Positions 16,126-25,413 of a stretch of DNA of 64,000 nucleotides are shown here, one piece after another; position 1 is the first letter of the stretch, and each line of letters opens with the position of its first letter. The translations under genes were made by a program, and so were the position numbers. A model generated the notes under the pieces. That model searched no databases. It was not told where the DNA came from and saw only the letters and a list, made by a program, of their open reading frames with translations. The DNA comes from Burkholderia sp. SRS-46 (GTDB lineage Bacteria > Pseudomonadota > Gammaproteobacteria > Burkholderiales > Burkholderiaceae): the NCBI RefSeq assembly GCF_004343775.1, contig NZ_PTXL01000003.1, positions 372,001 to 436,000 of the forward strand, read 5' to 3'.

Positions 16126-16920
16126 GTCGGCAGCGAAGACTGCGGGTCAGCACTGCAATACACGTCGAATAACGCACGGAATTCGCTCCTTTAAGCAGAG
16201 TACTTTCCCATGTAACGTCGCGTTTCGCACTTTCTTTAGCTGAGATGCCTTGATCAACGGGTAGCTTTCGGCGAGAGCGAACCTGGCCAACATGTTCCAT
16301 AAGACTGGCGCTCAGTGTGGCAATGACCTTACAACTTCGTCCCATACTCGATGAGCGGCGTATCAGCCATTTAGCGATGCAGTACAGCCCTCGCTCAGGA
16401 GCAGAACTGGCGGGCATACGTGGCGTGCACGATTGAAGGCCCTCCTTCGCTGGCTGACGCGTTGACGCCCTATGATGGTTAAGCTGAATCCCGGTTGTCG
16501 TAGCGCCTACGCGGGAGTGCAATTCCACGGAAGGCCAGACACAGCCGGCTAGGCCGACAGCAGGCAGTGTGACTAAGTTTTGGGAAACCGAGGACGAGAA
16601 GTACCGTGAATTGTCGCCATGTTCAAGTAACGGCGAGCATTAGTTGAGAGACATAAAACAATAATCAATCGCCCCGATAGGCGTACGTCCCTCGGCCTAG
16701 GGAGACGTATTCCGTTCTCGGAAGCCGCACTGGATAGTCGGTCCCCTCGGAAAACTCTGGGGCATAGACACACGTCAGCCGCCCACGACCCTTGCTCCGT
16801 CTACCGCAGTAACCCTCGCATAGGCGCAGCCGGATCGCAACCAACACGATCGTTAGTTGCGCAAGCGGCGGCGCCCGCTTGCACCACTCAAACGTGACCA
16901 ACCTCACATATGAAGATTCT
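16126..16920. other. Region without a supported gene
   Basis: About 800 nt of mixed-composition DNA between the IS3 remnant and the deoxyribose operon. Frames on both strands are short, Ser/Arg-rich and broken; nothing is recognisable. It may be eroded mobile-element sequence. Confidence 0.45.
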
Positions 16921-16923
16921 TAT

Positions 16924-16940
16924 TTCACATTTCATGTGAA
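16924..16940. promoter_or_regulatory. 17-bp palindromic operator candidate upstream of deoxyribokinase
   Basis: TTCACATTTCATGTGAA has perfect 7-bp arms around TTC and lies 70 nt before the kinase start. The half-site ATGTGAA recurs between the repressor and aldolase genes (21266-21272), so it is a good candidate for the DeoR-family protein encoded at 20418-21188. Confidence 0.6.
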
Positions 16941-17009
16941 TTTATTATCATGCGTTGGCGGCGCACCCGTTTGCGTATCCGCCCCAAATCATTCCAAGGA
17001 AAACAACGC

Positions 17010-17936
17010 ATGGAGACAATCGCGGTCATCGGCAGCAACATGGTCGACCTGGTGACCTACGTCACCCGCATGCCGGCTCGCGGCGAGACGCTCGAGGCGC
17101 CGAACTTCGAGCTCGGCTGCGGCGGCAAGGGCGCGAACCAGGCGGTCGCGGCCGCGCGCCTCGGCGCGCGGGTCGCGATGGTGACGAAGGTCGGCGACGA
17201 CGTGTTCGCCGACAACACGATCCGCAACTTCGAACGAGCCGGCATCGACACCGAGCACGTGCGCAAGGTGCCCGGCGTGCCGAGCGGCGTCGCGCCGATC
17301 TTCGTCGAGCCCGATTCGAGCAACAGCATCCTGATCGTCAAGGGCGCGAACCGCCACCTGCGGCCCGCCGACATCGACGCGGCCGCGCCGAAGCTGCGTG
17401 AATGCGGGCTGATCGTGCTGCAGCTCGAGATCGAGCTCGACACCGTCTATCACGCGATCGCGTTCGGCGCGCAACACGGCATCCCGGTGCTGCTGAACCC
17501 CGCGCCGGCGGTGGCCGACCTCGACTTCGAGCGGATCCGCCCGGTCGAATTCTTCGTCCCTAACGAAACCGAGCTCGCGATCGTGTCCGGCATGCCGGTC
17601 GATTCACCCGACGACGCCGCGCGCGCGGCCGCGTCGCTCGTCGAGCGCGGGCTACGCAACGTGATCGTCACCCTCGGCGACAAGGGCTCGCTGCTCGTCT
17701 CGCGCGACGGCGTGCGGCACGTGCCGGGCGTGCCGGTCGACGCGCGCGACACCACCGGCGCGGGCGACGCGTACATCGGCTGCTTCGCGCGCTACTACGT
17801 CGACACGCGCGACGCCGCCGCCGCGATGCGCTACGCATCCGTGTATGCCGCGCATTCGGTGACGGGCCTCGGCACGCAGAAGTCGTATGCGGACGCCGCG
17901 ACCTTCGACCGCTTCATCCGCGACGCCGGCCTCTGA
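17010..17936 (+). CDS. deoK: PfkB-family sugar kinase, probable 2-deoxyribokinase
   Basis: A 308-residue ribokinase-type kinase. Seen: GCGGKGANQAVAAARLG (PfkB signature 1, about residue 37) and DTTGAGDAYIGCF (signature 2 with the catalytic Asp, about residues 246-258). Ribokinase and deoxyribokinase cannot be separated on these motifs; context decides: the next genes encode a FucP-type permease and a DUF4432 protein, and a DeoC aldolase lies nearby, the same set as the deoQKPX cluster of Salmonella. It should phosphorylate 2-deoxy-D-ribose at C5 in the cytoplasm. AAGGA precedes ATG 17010; a palindromic operator lies upstream. Confidence 0.82.
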   Translation: METIAVIGSNMVDLVTYVTRMPARGETLEAPNFELGCGGKGANQAVAAARLGARVAMVTKVGDDVFADNTIRNFERAGIDTEHVRKVPGVPSGVAPIFVEPDSSNSILIVKGANRHLRPADIDAAAPKLRECGLIVLQLEIELDTVYHAIAFGAQHGIPVLLNPAPAVADLDFERIRPVEFFVPNETELAIVSGMPVDSPDDAARAAASLVERGLRNVIVTLGDKGSLLVSRDGVRHVPGVPVDARDTTGAGDAYIGCFARYYVDTRDAAAAMRYASVYAAHSVTGLGTQKSYADAATFDRFIRDAGL

Positions 17937-17981
17937 GCCCCGCGCCGCCCCTCGACGAGACACCCCGGGAAGGAGACCCCC

Positions 17982-19328
17982 ATGAGCCGAGCCAGGATCG
18001 AACACGCACCCGACGGCTACTACCTGAACCGCACGCCCCTCTTCGCGTTCACGCTGCTGTGCTGCCTGTTCGCGCTGTGGGGCACCGCGGCGAACCTCAA
18101 CGACGTGCTGATCGCACAGTTCAAGAAATCGTTCTTCCTGTCCGACTTCGAATCGGCGTTCGTGCAGTCCGCGTTCTACCTCGGCTACTTCTTCGTCGCG
18201 ATTCCCGCGGCGACCATCGTGAAGAAGTTCAGCTACAAGACGACCATCCTGGCCGGCCTGCTGCTCTACACGGTCGGCTGCCTGCTGTTCTTCCCGGCCG
18301 CGTCGATGGCGAAATACGGGATGTTCCTCGTCGCGCTGTTCGTGATCGCGGCCGGACTGTCGTTCCTCGAAACGGCGTCGAATTCCTACTCGACGCTGAT
18401 GGGCCCGCGCGAGACGGGCACGCGCCGGCTCAACATCTCGCAGACGTTCTACCCGTTCGGCGCGATGGCCGGCGTCTACATGGGCAGCTTCCTGATCTTC
18501 AAGGAAGGCGATGCGTCGCACGCGCAGCTCGCGGCGATGTCGGCCGCCGACGCGCGCGTGCACCAGCTCGCGATGATCCAGGCGACGCTCGAGCCGTATA
18601 AATGGCTGATCGTCGTGCTCGCGGCCGTGTTCGTCGTGTTCGCGCTGACGCCGTATCCGGCCTGCAAGGGCAACGGCACGAGCGCCGCGACGCACACGAT
18701 CGACGCGCGCGGCACGCTCGCGCGCCTGTTCGGCAACCGCCGCTTCGTCGCGGGCGTGATCGCACAGTTCCTGTACGTCGGCGCGCAGGTCGGCGTGTGG
18801 AGCTTCACGATCCGGCTCGCGATGCAGATCGGCGGCCTCACCGAGCGCGGCGCGTCGCGCTACCTGCTCGCGACGTTCTTCGCGTTCTTCGTCGGCAAGC
18901 TGATCGCGACACTCGTGATGAAGCGCGTCGGCCCGGCCAAGGTGCTGATCGTCTACGGCCTGCTGTGCATCGCGCTGCTCGCGTACACGATCAGCGTGCA
19001 CGACATCACGGCCGTCTACGCGGCGGTCGGCGTCAGCATCTTCCTCGGCCCGTGCTGGCCGACGATCTACGGGCTCACGATCGACGGCCTCGGCAAGGAC
19101 ACCGAATACGGCGGCTCGATCCTCGTGATGAGCATCGTCGGCGGCGCGGTCGTGCCGCTGATCCAGGGGCTGATCTCGGATCACACCGGCGGCAACATGC
19201 AGCTCGCGTTCGTGGTGCCGCTCGCGTGCTTCGTCGTGATCGTCGGCTACGGCTTCCTGTGCCTGCGCCACGGCCCCGCCGCGGCGGACGCGCACTACGT
19301 CGACACCCGCCACACGACGGGAGCCTGA
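17982..19328 (+). CDS. deoP: MFS sugar:H+ symporter, probable deoxyribose permease
   Basis: A 448-residue membrane protein with about 12 hydrophobic segments, FucP type: FAFTLLCCLFALWGTAANLND at the start, then QSAFYLGYFFVAIPAA and a long central cytoplasmic loop. L-fucose permease and deoxyribose permease are close relatives; the neighbouring deoxyribokinase and DeoC point to 2-deoxyribose. AAGGAG precedes ATG 17982, 45 nt after the kinase, and the next gene starts 2 nt after its stop. Confidence 0.82.
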   Translation: MSRARIEHAPDGYYLNRTPLFAFTLLCCLFALWGTAANLNDVLIAQFKKSFFLSDFESAFVQSAFYLGYFFVAIPAATIVKKFSYKTTILAGLLLYTVGCLLFFPAASMAKYGMFLVALFVIAAGLSFLETASNSYSTLMGPRETGTRRLNISQTFYPFGAMAGVYMGSFLIFKEGDASHAQLAAMSAADARVHQLAMIQATLEPYKWLIVVLAAVFVVFALTPYPACKGNGTSAATHTIDARGTLARLFGNRRFVAGVIAQFLYVGAQVGVWSFTIRLAMQIGGLTERGASRYLLATFFAFFVGKLIATLVMKRVGPAKVLIVYGLLCIALLAYTISVHDITAVYAAVGVSIFLGPCWPTIYGLTIDGLGKDTEYGGSILVMSIVGGAVVPLIQGLISDHTGGNMQLAFVVPLACFVVIVGYGFLCLRHGPAAADAHYVDTRHTTGA

Positions 19329-19330
19329 GC

Positions 19331-20401
19331 ATGCGAGGCGAAATCGAACTGCGGCGCGACGACTTCCGCGAAACGCCGCGCACGCTGTACCGCACCGACG
19401 GCTTCACGGTGACGGCGTTCGCGTATCCGTCCGGCGTCGAGGCGCTGAAGCTCGAGAACCGCCGCGGCCACGTCGTCGTGCTGCCGTATCTCGGCCAGAT
19501 GATCTGGGTCGCCGCGTTCGACGGCCGCGACCTGACGATGAAGCACATGTTCCGGCAGCCCCGGCGCGCGGCGACGATCCTCGACACCTACGGCTGCTTC
19601 ATGTTCCACAGCGGCCTGCTGCGCAACGGCTGCCCGGGCCCGGACGACACGCACGCGCTGCACGGCGAGATGCCGTGCGCGCCGATGGATCGCGCGAGCG
19701 TGATCGTCGGCGCTAACGCGCACGGCGCGTTCGTCGAAGTGACGGGCGAGGTCGAATACGTGCAGGGGTTCGGCAGCCACTATGTCGCGCGGCCGTCGGT
19801 GCGGCTCGCGGAACACGCCGCGCAGATGACGATCCGCATGGACGTCACGAATCTCGGCGGCACGCCGATGGACCTGATGTACATGGCGCACCTGAACTAT
19901 GCGTACGTGCCCGGCGCGCGCTTCGTGCAGGCGGTGCCGCGCGGCGGCCTGCGCCTGCGCGACAGCGTCCCCGCGCACGTGAAGCCGACCGCCGCGTGGC
20001 GCGACTACACGGCGGCGCTCGCGCGCGCGCCCGAACGGCTCGACGCGCTCGACACGCCCGAGCTGTACGACCCGGAGATCGTGTTCTTCATGCGGGACGT
20101 CGACACCGACGCGCACGGCATCGCGCATTTCCTGCTCGCGCATCCGGACGGCGGCGCGTTCCACACCGCGTTTCGTCCCGAGCAGTTTCCGCACGCGACG
20201 CGCTGGATCCTGCACAACGCGGACCAGCAGGTCGCCGCGTTCGCGCTGCCGTCGACCTGCGAGCCGGAGGGCTACGAGGCGGAGCGCCGCAAGGGCCACG
20301 TCGCCCGGCTCGCGCCGGCCGACACGCGCCGCTTCGAAGTCGTCACGGGCTACCTGAGCGCCGCGGAAGCGCGCGACCGGACGGCCGCGCCGCATGCGTA
20401 A
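19331..20401 (+). CDS. deoX: DUF4432 (aldose-1-epimerase-like) protein, DeoX homologue
   Basis: A 356-residue beta-sandwich protein of the galactose-mutarotase superfamily. Seen: LPYLGQMIWVAAFDGRDLTM near residue 60, LHGEMPCAPMD (His-Gly-Glu, about residue 113), MYMAHLNYAY (about residue 185) and HGIAHFLLAHPDGG, matching DUF4432 proteins. In deoQKPX clusters DeoX sits with the permease and kinase and is thought to interconvert sugar anomers; direct proof of function is not known to me. It is convergent with the repressor gene, with only 16 nt between stops. Confidence 0.75.
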   Translation: MRGEIELRRDDFRETPRTLYRTDGFTVTAFAYPSGVEALKLENRRGHVVVLPYLGQMIWVAAFDGRDLTMKHMFRQPRRAATILDTYGCFMFHSGLLRNGCPGPDDTHALHGEMPCAPMDRASVIVGANAHGAFVEVTGEVEYVQGFGSHYVARPSVRLAEHAAQMTIRMDVTNLGGTPMDLMYMAHLNYAYVPGARFVQAVPRGGLRLRDSVPAHVKPTAAWRDYTAALARAPERLDALDTPELYDPEIVFFMRDVDTDAHGIAHFLLAHPDGGAFHTAFRPEQFPHATRWILHNADQQVAAFALPSTCEPEGYEAERRKGHVARLAPADTRRFEVVTGYLSAAEARDRTAAPHA

Positions 20402-20417
20402 GCGCGCGCGCCGGGCG

Positions 20418-21188
20418 TCAGGTCACGAGCGCGATGCCGTGCTCGCGAATCGCCGTTTCGTAGCGGTGGCTCAGTTGCCCGTCGGAGATCACGTAGTTGA
20501 AGTCGGTCAGCTCGGCGAAGTACGCGGCGCGCACTTCGTCGAACTTCGTGTGATCGACGAGCAGGAAGCGGTTCTGCGCGCGCTGCATCACCTTCTTCTT
20601 CGCGTCGACTTCGTGGAAGTTGAAGCAGGTGACGCCGCAGCGGTCGCTCACCCCGGCCGCCGAGATGAACGCCTTCGACACCCGGATCGAATCCAGGATG
20701 CTGGTTTCGGCGCCCGACTCGAACACCATGTTCTTGCGGTGATAGGCGCCGCCGCACAGGATCACGCTGCAATGCGGCTTCTGCTGCAGCTTCGCGAACA
20801 CGTTCAGCGAGTTGCAGACGGCGGTGAATTCGAGGTCGTCGGGAATGAAGTCGACGACGAACGGCGTGGTCGAGCCGCAGTCGACGAAGATCGTGTCGCC
20901 GGTCTTCACGAACTGCGCGGCGAGCTTGCCGATCCGGCGCTTCTCCTCGGTCTGCCGGTTATTCTCGGCGCTGATCAGGTATTCGCCGATGTCGCTGCGC
21001 TGCGCGGCAAAATGGCGTGTCACGTAGCCGCCGATCAGGCTGACGCCGTGCGGGCTGTCGGCGAGGTCGCGGCGGATCGTCATTTCCGACACGCCGAACA
21101 GCTCGGCGACTTCGCGCAGATGGATCGCGTTCTGCCCCTGCAGCACGTTCATCAGCGTCTTGATCCGTTCGCCCTTTTTGGTTTCCAT
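20418..21188 (-). CDS. DeoR-family transcriptional repressor of the deoxyribose cluster
   Basis: A 256-residue regulator. The N-terminal winged helix (HLREVAELFGVSEMTIRRDL, residues ~23-42) is a clear DeoR HTH. The C-terminal domain has the sugar-phosphate-binding ISOCOT fold: DTIFVDCGSTTPF, CNSLNVFAKL, ILCGGAYHRKNM and FLLVDHTKFDEV. Likely inducer is deoxyribose-5-phosphate or a related phosphosugar. It is divergent from deoC; the 138-nt gap contains two palindromes, one sharing ATGTGAA with the kinase promoter. Confidence 0.88.
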   Translation of the reverse strand: METKKGERIKTLMNVLQGQNAIHLREVAELFGVSEMTIRRDLADSPHGVSLIGGYVTRHFAAQRSDIGEYLISAENNRQTEEKRRIGKLAAQFVKTGDTIFVDCGSTTPFVVDFIPDDLEFTAVCNSLNVFAKLQQKPHCSVILCGGAYHRKNMVFESGAETSILDSIRVSKAFISAAGVSDRCGVTCFNFHEVDAKKKVMQRAQNRFLLVDHTKFDEVRAAYFAELTDFNYVISDGQLSHRYETAIREHGIALVT

Positions 21189-21251
21189 GCTCGTGTCCTG
21201 GCGGCCCGCCGCTTGCCGGGCCGGGCGCCAGGGCCCGGCCGAAATGTCGTA

Positions 21252-21278
21252 TTTGTAACAAACCGATGTGAAAACATC
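21252..21278. promoter_or_regulatory. Operator candidates between repressor and deoC
   Basis: Two adjacent inverted repeats: TTTGT-A-ACAAA (21252-21262) and GATGT-GAAA-ACATC (21265-21278). The second contains ATGTGAA, the half-site of the perfect palindrome before the kinase gene. The location suits autoregulation and deoC control. Confidence 0.5.
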
Positions 21279-21326
21279 AACTTTTCGTGCGGCCGCAACG
21301 CCGCACGGCTCAGTGGAGTCTGAAAC

Positions 21327-22007
21327 ATGCCGCTTTCCAATGCCCAACTTGCCCGAACCATCGATCACACGCTGCTCGCGGCCGACGCCAGCGACACGCA
21401 GATCGACGCGCTCTGCCGCCAGGCGGCCGAGCATCGCTTCTATTCGGTCTGCGTCAACTCGGCGAACGTGCCGCGCGCGGCCCGCACGCTGGCCGGCACG
21501 GACGTCACGGTGTGCGCGGTCGTCGGCTTCCCGCTCGGCGCGGGCCTCACCGCCGCGAAAGCGTTCGAAGCGTCGGCCGCGATCGCGGCCGGCGCCGGCG
21601 AGATCGACATGGTGATCAATCTCGGCGCGCTGAAGAGCGGCCGCCTCGACGACGTGACGGCCGACATCGCCGCCGTGCAGGCCGCGTGCGGCTCGGTGCC
21701 GCTGAAGGTGATCCTCGAGACCGGGCTGCTGAGCGACGACGAGAAGGTGCGCGTGTGCGAGATCTGCCGCGATCTCGGCGTCGCGTTCGTGAAGACCTCG
21801 ACCGGCTTCGGCCACGGCGGTGCGACGCTCGCGGATGTCGCGCTGATGCGCCGCACGGTCGGGCCGACCATGGGCGTGAAAGCGTCGGGCGGCGTGCGCG
21901 ACCGCGCAACCGCCGTCGCGATGCTCGACGCCGGCGCGACGCGGCTCGGCACGAGCTCGGGCGTCGCGATCGTCACCGACGCCGGCGGCAACGACGCGTC
22001 TTACTGA
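21327..22007 (+). CDS. deoC: Deoxyribose-phosphate aldolase
   Basis: A 226-residue class I aldolase that cleaves 2-deoxyribose-5-phosphate to glyceraldehyde-3-phosphate and acetaldehyde. Seen: IDHTLL at residue 12, [12 protein letters not shown] with the catalytic Asp, FVKTSTGFG with the Schiff-base Lys, and [10 protein letters not shown] with the second Lys. Length fits the short DeoC form. GGAG precedes the ATG. It completes the deoxyribose pathway with the kinase, permease and epimerase-like gene. Acetaldehyde would be fed to acetyl-CoA. Confidence 0.93.
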   Translation: MPLSNAQLARTIDHTLLAADASDTQIDALCRQAAEHRFYSVCVNSANVPRAARTLAGTDVTVCAVVGFPLGAGLTAAKAFEASAAIAAGAGEIDMVINLGALKSGRLDDVTADIAAVQAACGSVPLKVILETGLLSDDEKVRVCEICRDLGVAFVKTSTGFGHGGATLADVALMRRTVGPTMGVKASGGVRDRATAVAMLDAGATRLGTSSGVAIVTDAGGNDASY

Positions 22008-22031
22008 CGATGCCGGTGCTGCGCGCGCGGC

Positions 22032-23009
22032 TCAGCCCGTGCGCAGCACGCGCTCGCCGTCGGCGGCTGCGTCGATGGCTTCGTCCGCGAAACGGCCCGT
22101 GTAGTCGCGCACGAACTGCGCGGCGATGCGGCCCGATCGCGCGCCGCGTTCGAGCGCCCACTGCAGCGCCGGCTCGCGCGCCGCGTGGATTTGCGCGGCG
22201 TCGAAACCGGCTTCGGCCAGCCGGCTGTCGACGACGGCCAGGTACTGGTCCTGCGAGAAGCCGTAGAACGTCACCCAGATGCCGAAGCGCTCCGACAGCG
22301 AGATTCGCTCCTCCACCGCATCGCCCGGATGCAGCTCGCCGTTCTCCGCGCGTGACACGTCCGCGTTGTCGCTCGCGTGCTCGGGCAGCAGGTGCCGGCG
22401 GTTCGACGTCGCATACACGAGCACGTTCGACAGGTCGCTCGCCACCGAGCCGTCGAGCACCGTCTTCAGCCCCTTGTAGCCGGTCTCGCCGGATTCGAAC
22501 GACAGGTCGTCGCAAAACACGATATAGCGCTCCGGCCGCGCACGCACCAGCTCGACGATCGCCGGCAGGTCGTTCAGCCCTTCCTTGCTGACCTCGATCA
22601 GGCGCAGCCCGTCCTTCGCGAACGCATGGAGGCAGGCCTTCACGATCGACGACTTGCCGGTGCCGCGCGCGCCCGTCAGCAGCACGTGGTTGGCCGCGCC
22701 GCCGCGCACGAACTGGCGCGTGTTGCGCTCGACGATCGCCGCCTGCCGCTCGACGTTGCGCAGCGCGTCGAAGCCGATCAGCGCGGGCGACGCGATCGGT
22801 TCGAGCAGCGCCGTGCCCTGCGTTCGATGCGCGCGGTCGCCGCCGCGCCAGCGGAACGCGACGGCCGCGTCGAAATCGACGTCGGCCGGGCGCGCGGTGT
22901 GGGTCATCGTCTCGAGCGCGGTGGCGATCCGCTCGAGCTTGTGCGCGAGGCCAAACAGAAGGCCTTCGGGCGACGGAATCGGTTCGGGCATGCGCGGATC
23001 GGCGCTCAT
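22032..23009 (-). CDS. DUF815-family AAA-type ATPase
   Basis: A 325-residue protein with Walker A LLTGARGTGKSSIVKA (about residue 110), Walker B YIVFCDDLSF, and a sensor-like NVLVYATSNRRHLLPE, all typical of DUF815 proteins found across beta-proteobacteria. Cellular role not established. It is convergent with deoC across 24 nt and divergent from the AraC gene at 23182. A full-length housekeeping-type gene without signs of transfer. Confidence 0.88.
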   Translation of the reverse strand: MSADPRMPEPIPSPEGLLFGLAHKLERIATALETMTHTARPADVDFDAAVAFRWRGGDRAHRTQGTALLEPIASPALIGFDALRNVERQAAIVERNTRQFVRGGAANHVLLTGARGTGKSSIVKACLHAFAKDGLRLIEVSKEGLNDLPAIVELVRARPERYIVFCDDLSFESGETGYKGLKTVLDGSVASDLSNVLVYATSNRRHLLPEHASDNADVSRAENGELHPGDAVEERISLSERFGIWVTFYGFSQDQYLAVVDSRLAEAGFDAAQIHAAREPALQWALERGARSGRIAAQFVRDYTGRFADEAIDAAADGERVLRTG

Positions 23010-23181
23010 CGGGATACCCCTTGCCGGGGGCGCAACCGCGCCGGGAATCGTTGCGCGATCGCGCGGGCAGGAGAATGGGGCGTCTTGTTCATCGCGTGTG
23101 ACGGATTAAACTCGTTGTGGAGCGTGACGTGAAACGAAGCGTCATCGTGCCCGCCCATCCCATTGCCTGTCTCACGCCAAC

Positions 23182-23982
23182 ATGTCACAACCTGTCGCGA
23201 ATCGGACATTCGAATCCCTGCGCCCGTACGGGCACCTGCCGTACGAGTCGACGCCGATGCCGGTCGCGGCGATGGCCGCGCACTACCCGAACGGCACCTG
23301 GATCGCGCCGCACCGCCACCGGCGCGCGCAGCTGCTCTACGCGATCGCGGGCGTGATGCACGTGCAGTCCGACGATGCGTCGTGGGTCGTGCCGCCGACG
23401 CGCGGCGTCTGGCTCGAAGCCGGGCTCGACCATACGGTACAGATGAGCGGCGACGTCGAGATGCGCACCGTGTTCGTCGAGCCGGGCGCGGTCGAGCACC
23501 TGCCCGGCCGCAGCTGCGTGGTCGAGGTGCATCCGCTGCTGCGCGAGCTGATCCTCGCCGCGGTCGACGTGCCGCTCGACTACACGCCCGGCTCCCGCCA
23601 CGATCACCTGATGCGCCTGCTGCTCGCCGAGGTGACGGCCGCGCCGCTGCTGCCGCTCTACCTGCCGTGGCCGCACGACGCACGGCTGCGGACGATCTGC
23701 GACGCGCTCGTCGCCGCCCCCGACGACCTGCGCACGGTCGCCGAATGGGCCGACGGCCTCGGCCTCTCGGTGCGGACGCTGCATCGCGCATTCCTGCGCG
23801 AGACAGGCCTCAGCTTCCGCCGCTGGCGCGAGCAGGCGCGGCTGCTGCTCGCGCTGAAGCGCCTCGCGCACGGCGAGAAGGTGCTGACCGTCGCGATGGA
23901 TCACGGCTACAGCAGCCAGAGCGCGTTCTCCGCGATGTTCAAGCGGCACTTCGGCGTGTCGCCGTCGGCGTTCTACGCGTAG
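23182..23982 (+). CDS. AraC-family regulator with N-terminal cupin (NimR-like)
   Basis: A 266-residue protein. Residues 25-110 form a cupin sensor (GTWIAPHRHRRAQLLYAIAG with the HxH pattern; WVVPPTRGVWLEAG). Residues 165-266 carry the AraC HTH pair (SVRTLHRAFLRETGLSFRRW; TVAMDHGYSSQSAFSAMFKR). This layout matches NimR/YdeO-like regulators that often control an adjacent efflux transporter, but no transporter is next to it here. Its target is unclear. Confidence 0.88.
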   Translation: MSQPVANRTFESLRPYGHLPYESTPMPVAAMAAHYPNGTWIAPHRHRRAQLLYAIAGVMHVQSDDASWVVPPTRGVWLEAGLDHTVQMSGDVEMRTVFVEPGAVEHLPGRSCVVEVHPLLRELILAAVDVPLDYTPGSRHDHLMRLLLAEVTAAPLLPLYLPWPHDARLRTICDALVAAPDDLRTVAEWADGLGLSVRTLHRAFLRETGLSFRRWREQARLLLALKRLAHGEKVLTVAMDHGYSSQSAFSAMFKRHFGVSPSAFYA

Positions 23983-24005
23983 CGCGCGGCGGGAAGCCAG
24001 CCTGC

Positions 24006-24491
24006 CTATCGCGCTGCGATCGCGGCGATGAACAGCCCGCAGGCCGCCATCGACGCGACCGTGCGCACATGGTTCCACAGCGTCCAGTCGCGCAGGTAGC
24101 GCGCCCAGCATGCGGCGCCGTGCGCACTCGACGGATCGGTCGCGGCCAGCGCGTCGTTGAGCGGCACGTTGAAGCGCATCGTGACGACGAACATGCCGAG
24201 CACGTAGATCGCGCCGCCGGCGGCGATCCACGTCGCGCCCGGCTCGCCGCGATGCAGCAGCGCGAGCACCACGAGCGCAAGCGACGTCAGCGTCGTGCCG
24301 AGGAAGGCCGGCATGAACGGCGACCTGACGATGTCGACGTTGATCGCGTTCATCGCGGCGATGCCGGCCGCCGGCGCGAGGCGGCCGAGCGACGTCATCA
24401 CGAACGCGGAAAACGCGAAGTAGACGCCGGCCAGCATGCCGCAGCCGATGGCCGAGCCCCACAACAGGATCGCGGTAACGAGCGCGCGCAT
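24006..24491 (-). CDS. DUF1772 (anthrone-oxygenase-like) membrane protein
   Basis: A 161-residue protein with four hydrophobic helices and the DUF1772 pattern: GVYFAFSAFVM near residue 24, MNAINVDIVRSPFMP and FNVPLNDAL. DUF1772 members include small membrane oxygenase-like proteins and many of unknown role. It follows the NmrA-like gene by 3 nt and is probably co-transcribed under the divergent TetR protein. Confidence 0.82.
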   Translation of the reverse strand: MRALVTAILLWGSAIGCGMLAGVYFAFSAFVMTSLGRLAPAAGIAAMNAINVDIVRSPFMPAFLGTTLTSLALVVLALLHRGEPGATWIAAGGAIYVLGMFVVTMRFNVPLNDALAATDPSSAHGAACWARYLRDWTLWNHVRTVASMAACGLFIAAIAAR

Positions 24492-24494
24492 CGG

Positions 24495-25319
24495 TCACGC
24501 GCTCCACACGCCGGTCGCGGCGGTCGCCCGCGCATAGTCCGCAAAGTCGCGCGCGGGGCGGCCGAGCGCGTCGTCGACGCCGTGCATCACGCGGCTGTTG
24601 CGGCCGTCGAGCACGACGCTGAAGAGTTCGTCGAGCAGCGTGACGATCGCTTCCGGCACACCCGCCTCGCGCATGCCGAACGCGAATTCGTCGTGGGCGA
24701 GCTGGCGATAGCCGACGGGCCGGCCGGCGGCGCGCGCGATTTCGGCGGCGGCTTCGGCGAAGGTCAGCGCACGCGGCCCGGTCAATTCGTAGAGCCGGTT
24801 CGCGTGACGCTCATCCGTCAGCGCGGCGACCGCCACGTCGGCGATGTCGTCGGCATCGACGAACGGCTCGGGCACCGCGCCGGCCGGCAGCGCGATTTCG
24901 CCGGCGCGCACGCTGTCGACGAGATAGCCTTCCGAGAAGTTCTGGTTGAACCAGCTCGCCCGCACGATCGTCCACGCCACGCCGGACGCCTGCAACGCGG
25001 CTTCCGCGGCCTGCGCGCCGGGCTCGCCGCGCCCCGACAGCAGCACCACGCGCGCGAGGCCGCTGTCGCGGGCGAGCCGGCCGAACGCCGCGATCGCCTC
25101 GACCGCGCCGTCGACCGCGAGATCGGGCTGGTAGGTCACGTACGCGCTCGACACGCCGTCGAGCGCGGCGCGCCATGTCGCCGGGCGCGCCCAGTCGAAT
25201 GCGATGGCGCTCGAGCGCGACACCGGGCGGGTCGCGATGCCGCGCTGGCGAAGGCGGGCGTCGACACGCGCGCCGGTCTTGCCGGTGCCGCCGACGATGA
25301 GGACGGGAAGCGTTGCCAT
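24495..25319 (-). CDS. NmrA-like NAD(P)-binding protein
   Basis: A 274-residue atypical short-chain dehydrogenase. N-terminal VLIVGGTGKTGARV is the GxxGxxG nucleotide motif; IVRASWFNQNFSEGYL and FVDADDIADVAVAAL are typical of the NmrA/azoreductase-like group. Substrate unknown. First gene of the pair with DUF1772, divergent from tetR; the 94-nt gap has a palindrome. Confidence 0.85.
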   Translation of the reverse strand: MATLPVLIVGGTGKTGARVDARLRQRGIATRPVSRSSAIAFDWARPATWRAALDGVSSAYVTYQPDLAVDGAVEAIAAFGRLARDSGLARVVLLSGRGEPGAQAAEAALQASGVAWTIVRASWFNQNFSEGYLVDSVRAGEIALPAGAVPEPFVDADDIADVAVAALTDERHANRLYELTGPRALTFAEAAAEIARAAGRPVGYRQLAHDEFAFGMREAGVPEAIVTLLDELFSVVLDGRNSRVMHGVDDALGRPARDFADYARATAATGVWSA

Positions 25320-25342
25320 GTGCGTCTCCTTGGCTAAAAAAA

Positions 25343-25355
25343 CGAGAACGTCTCG
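25343..25355. promoter_or_regulatory. Palindrome in tetR/nmrA divergent promoter
   Basis: CGAGA-ACG-TCTCG, embedded in A- and T-runs, lies between the divergent starts at 25319 and 25414. Likely TetR-family operator; a related CTCTCGC half occurs about 20 nt further on. Confidence 0.5.
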
Positions 25356-25413
25356 CGTTTTTAAAAAACGATAGACTCTCGCATTAGAAAGATCAAGTTC
25401 TTCTGGAGACGCA

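Noticed and set aside
16079..16528. 149-codon minus-strand frame downstream of the IS3 tail
   Set aside because: Overlaps the transposase remnant, Ser/Arg/Thr-rich, no motif or ribosome site; looks like eroded mobile DNA.
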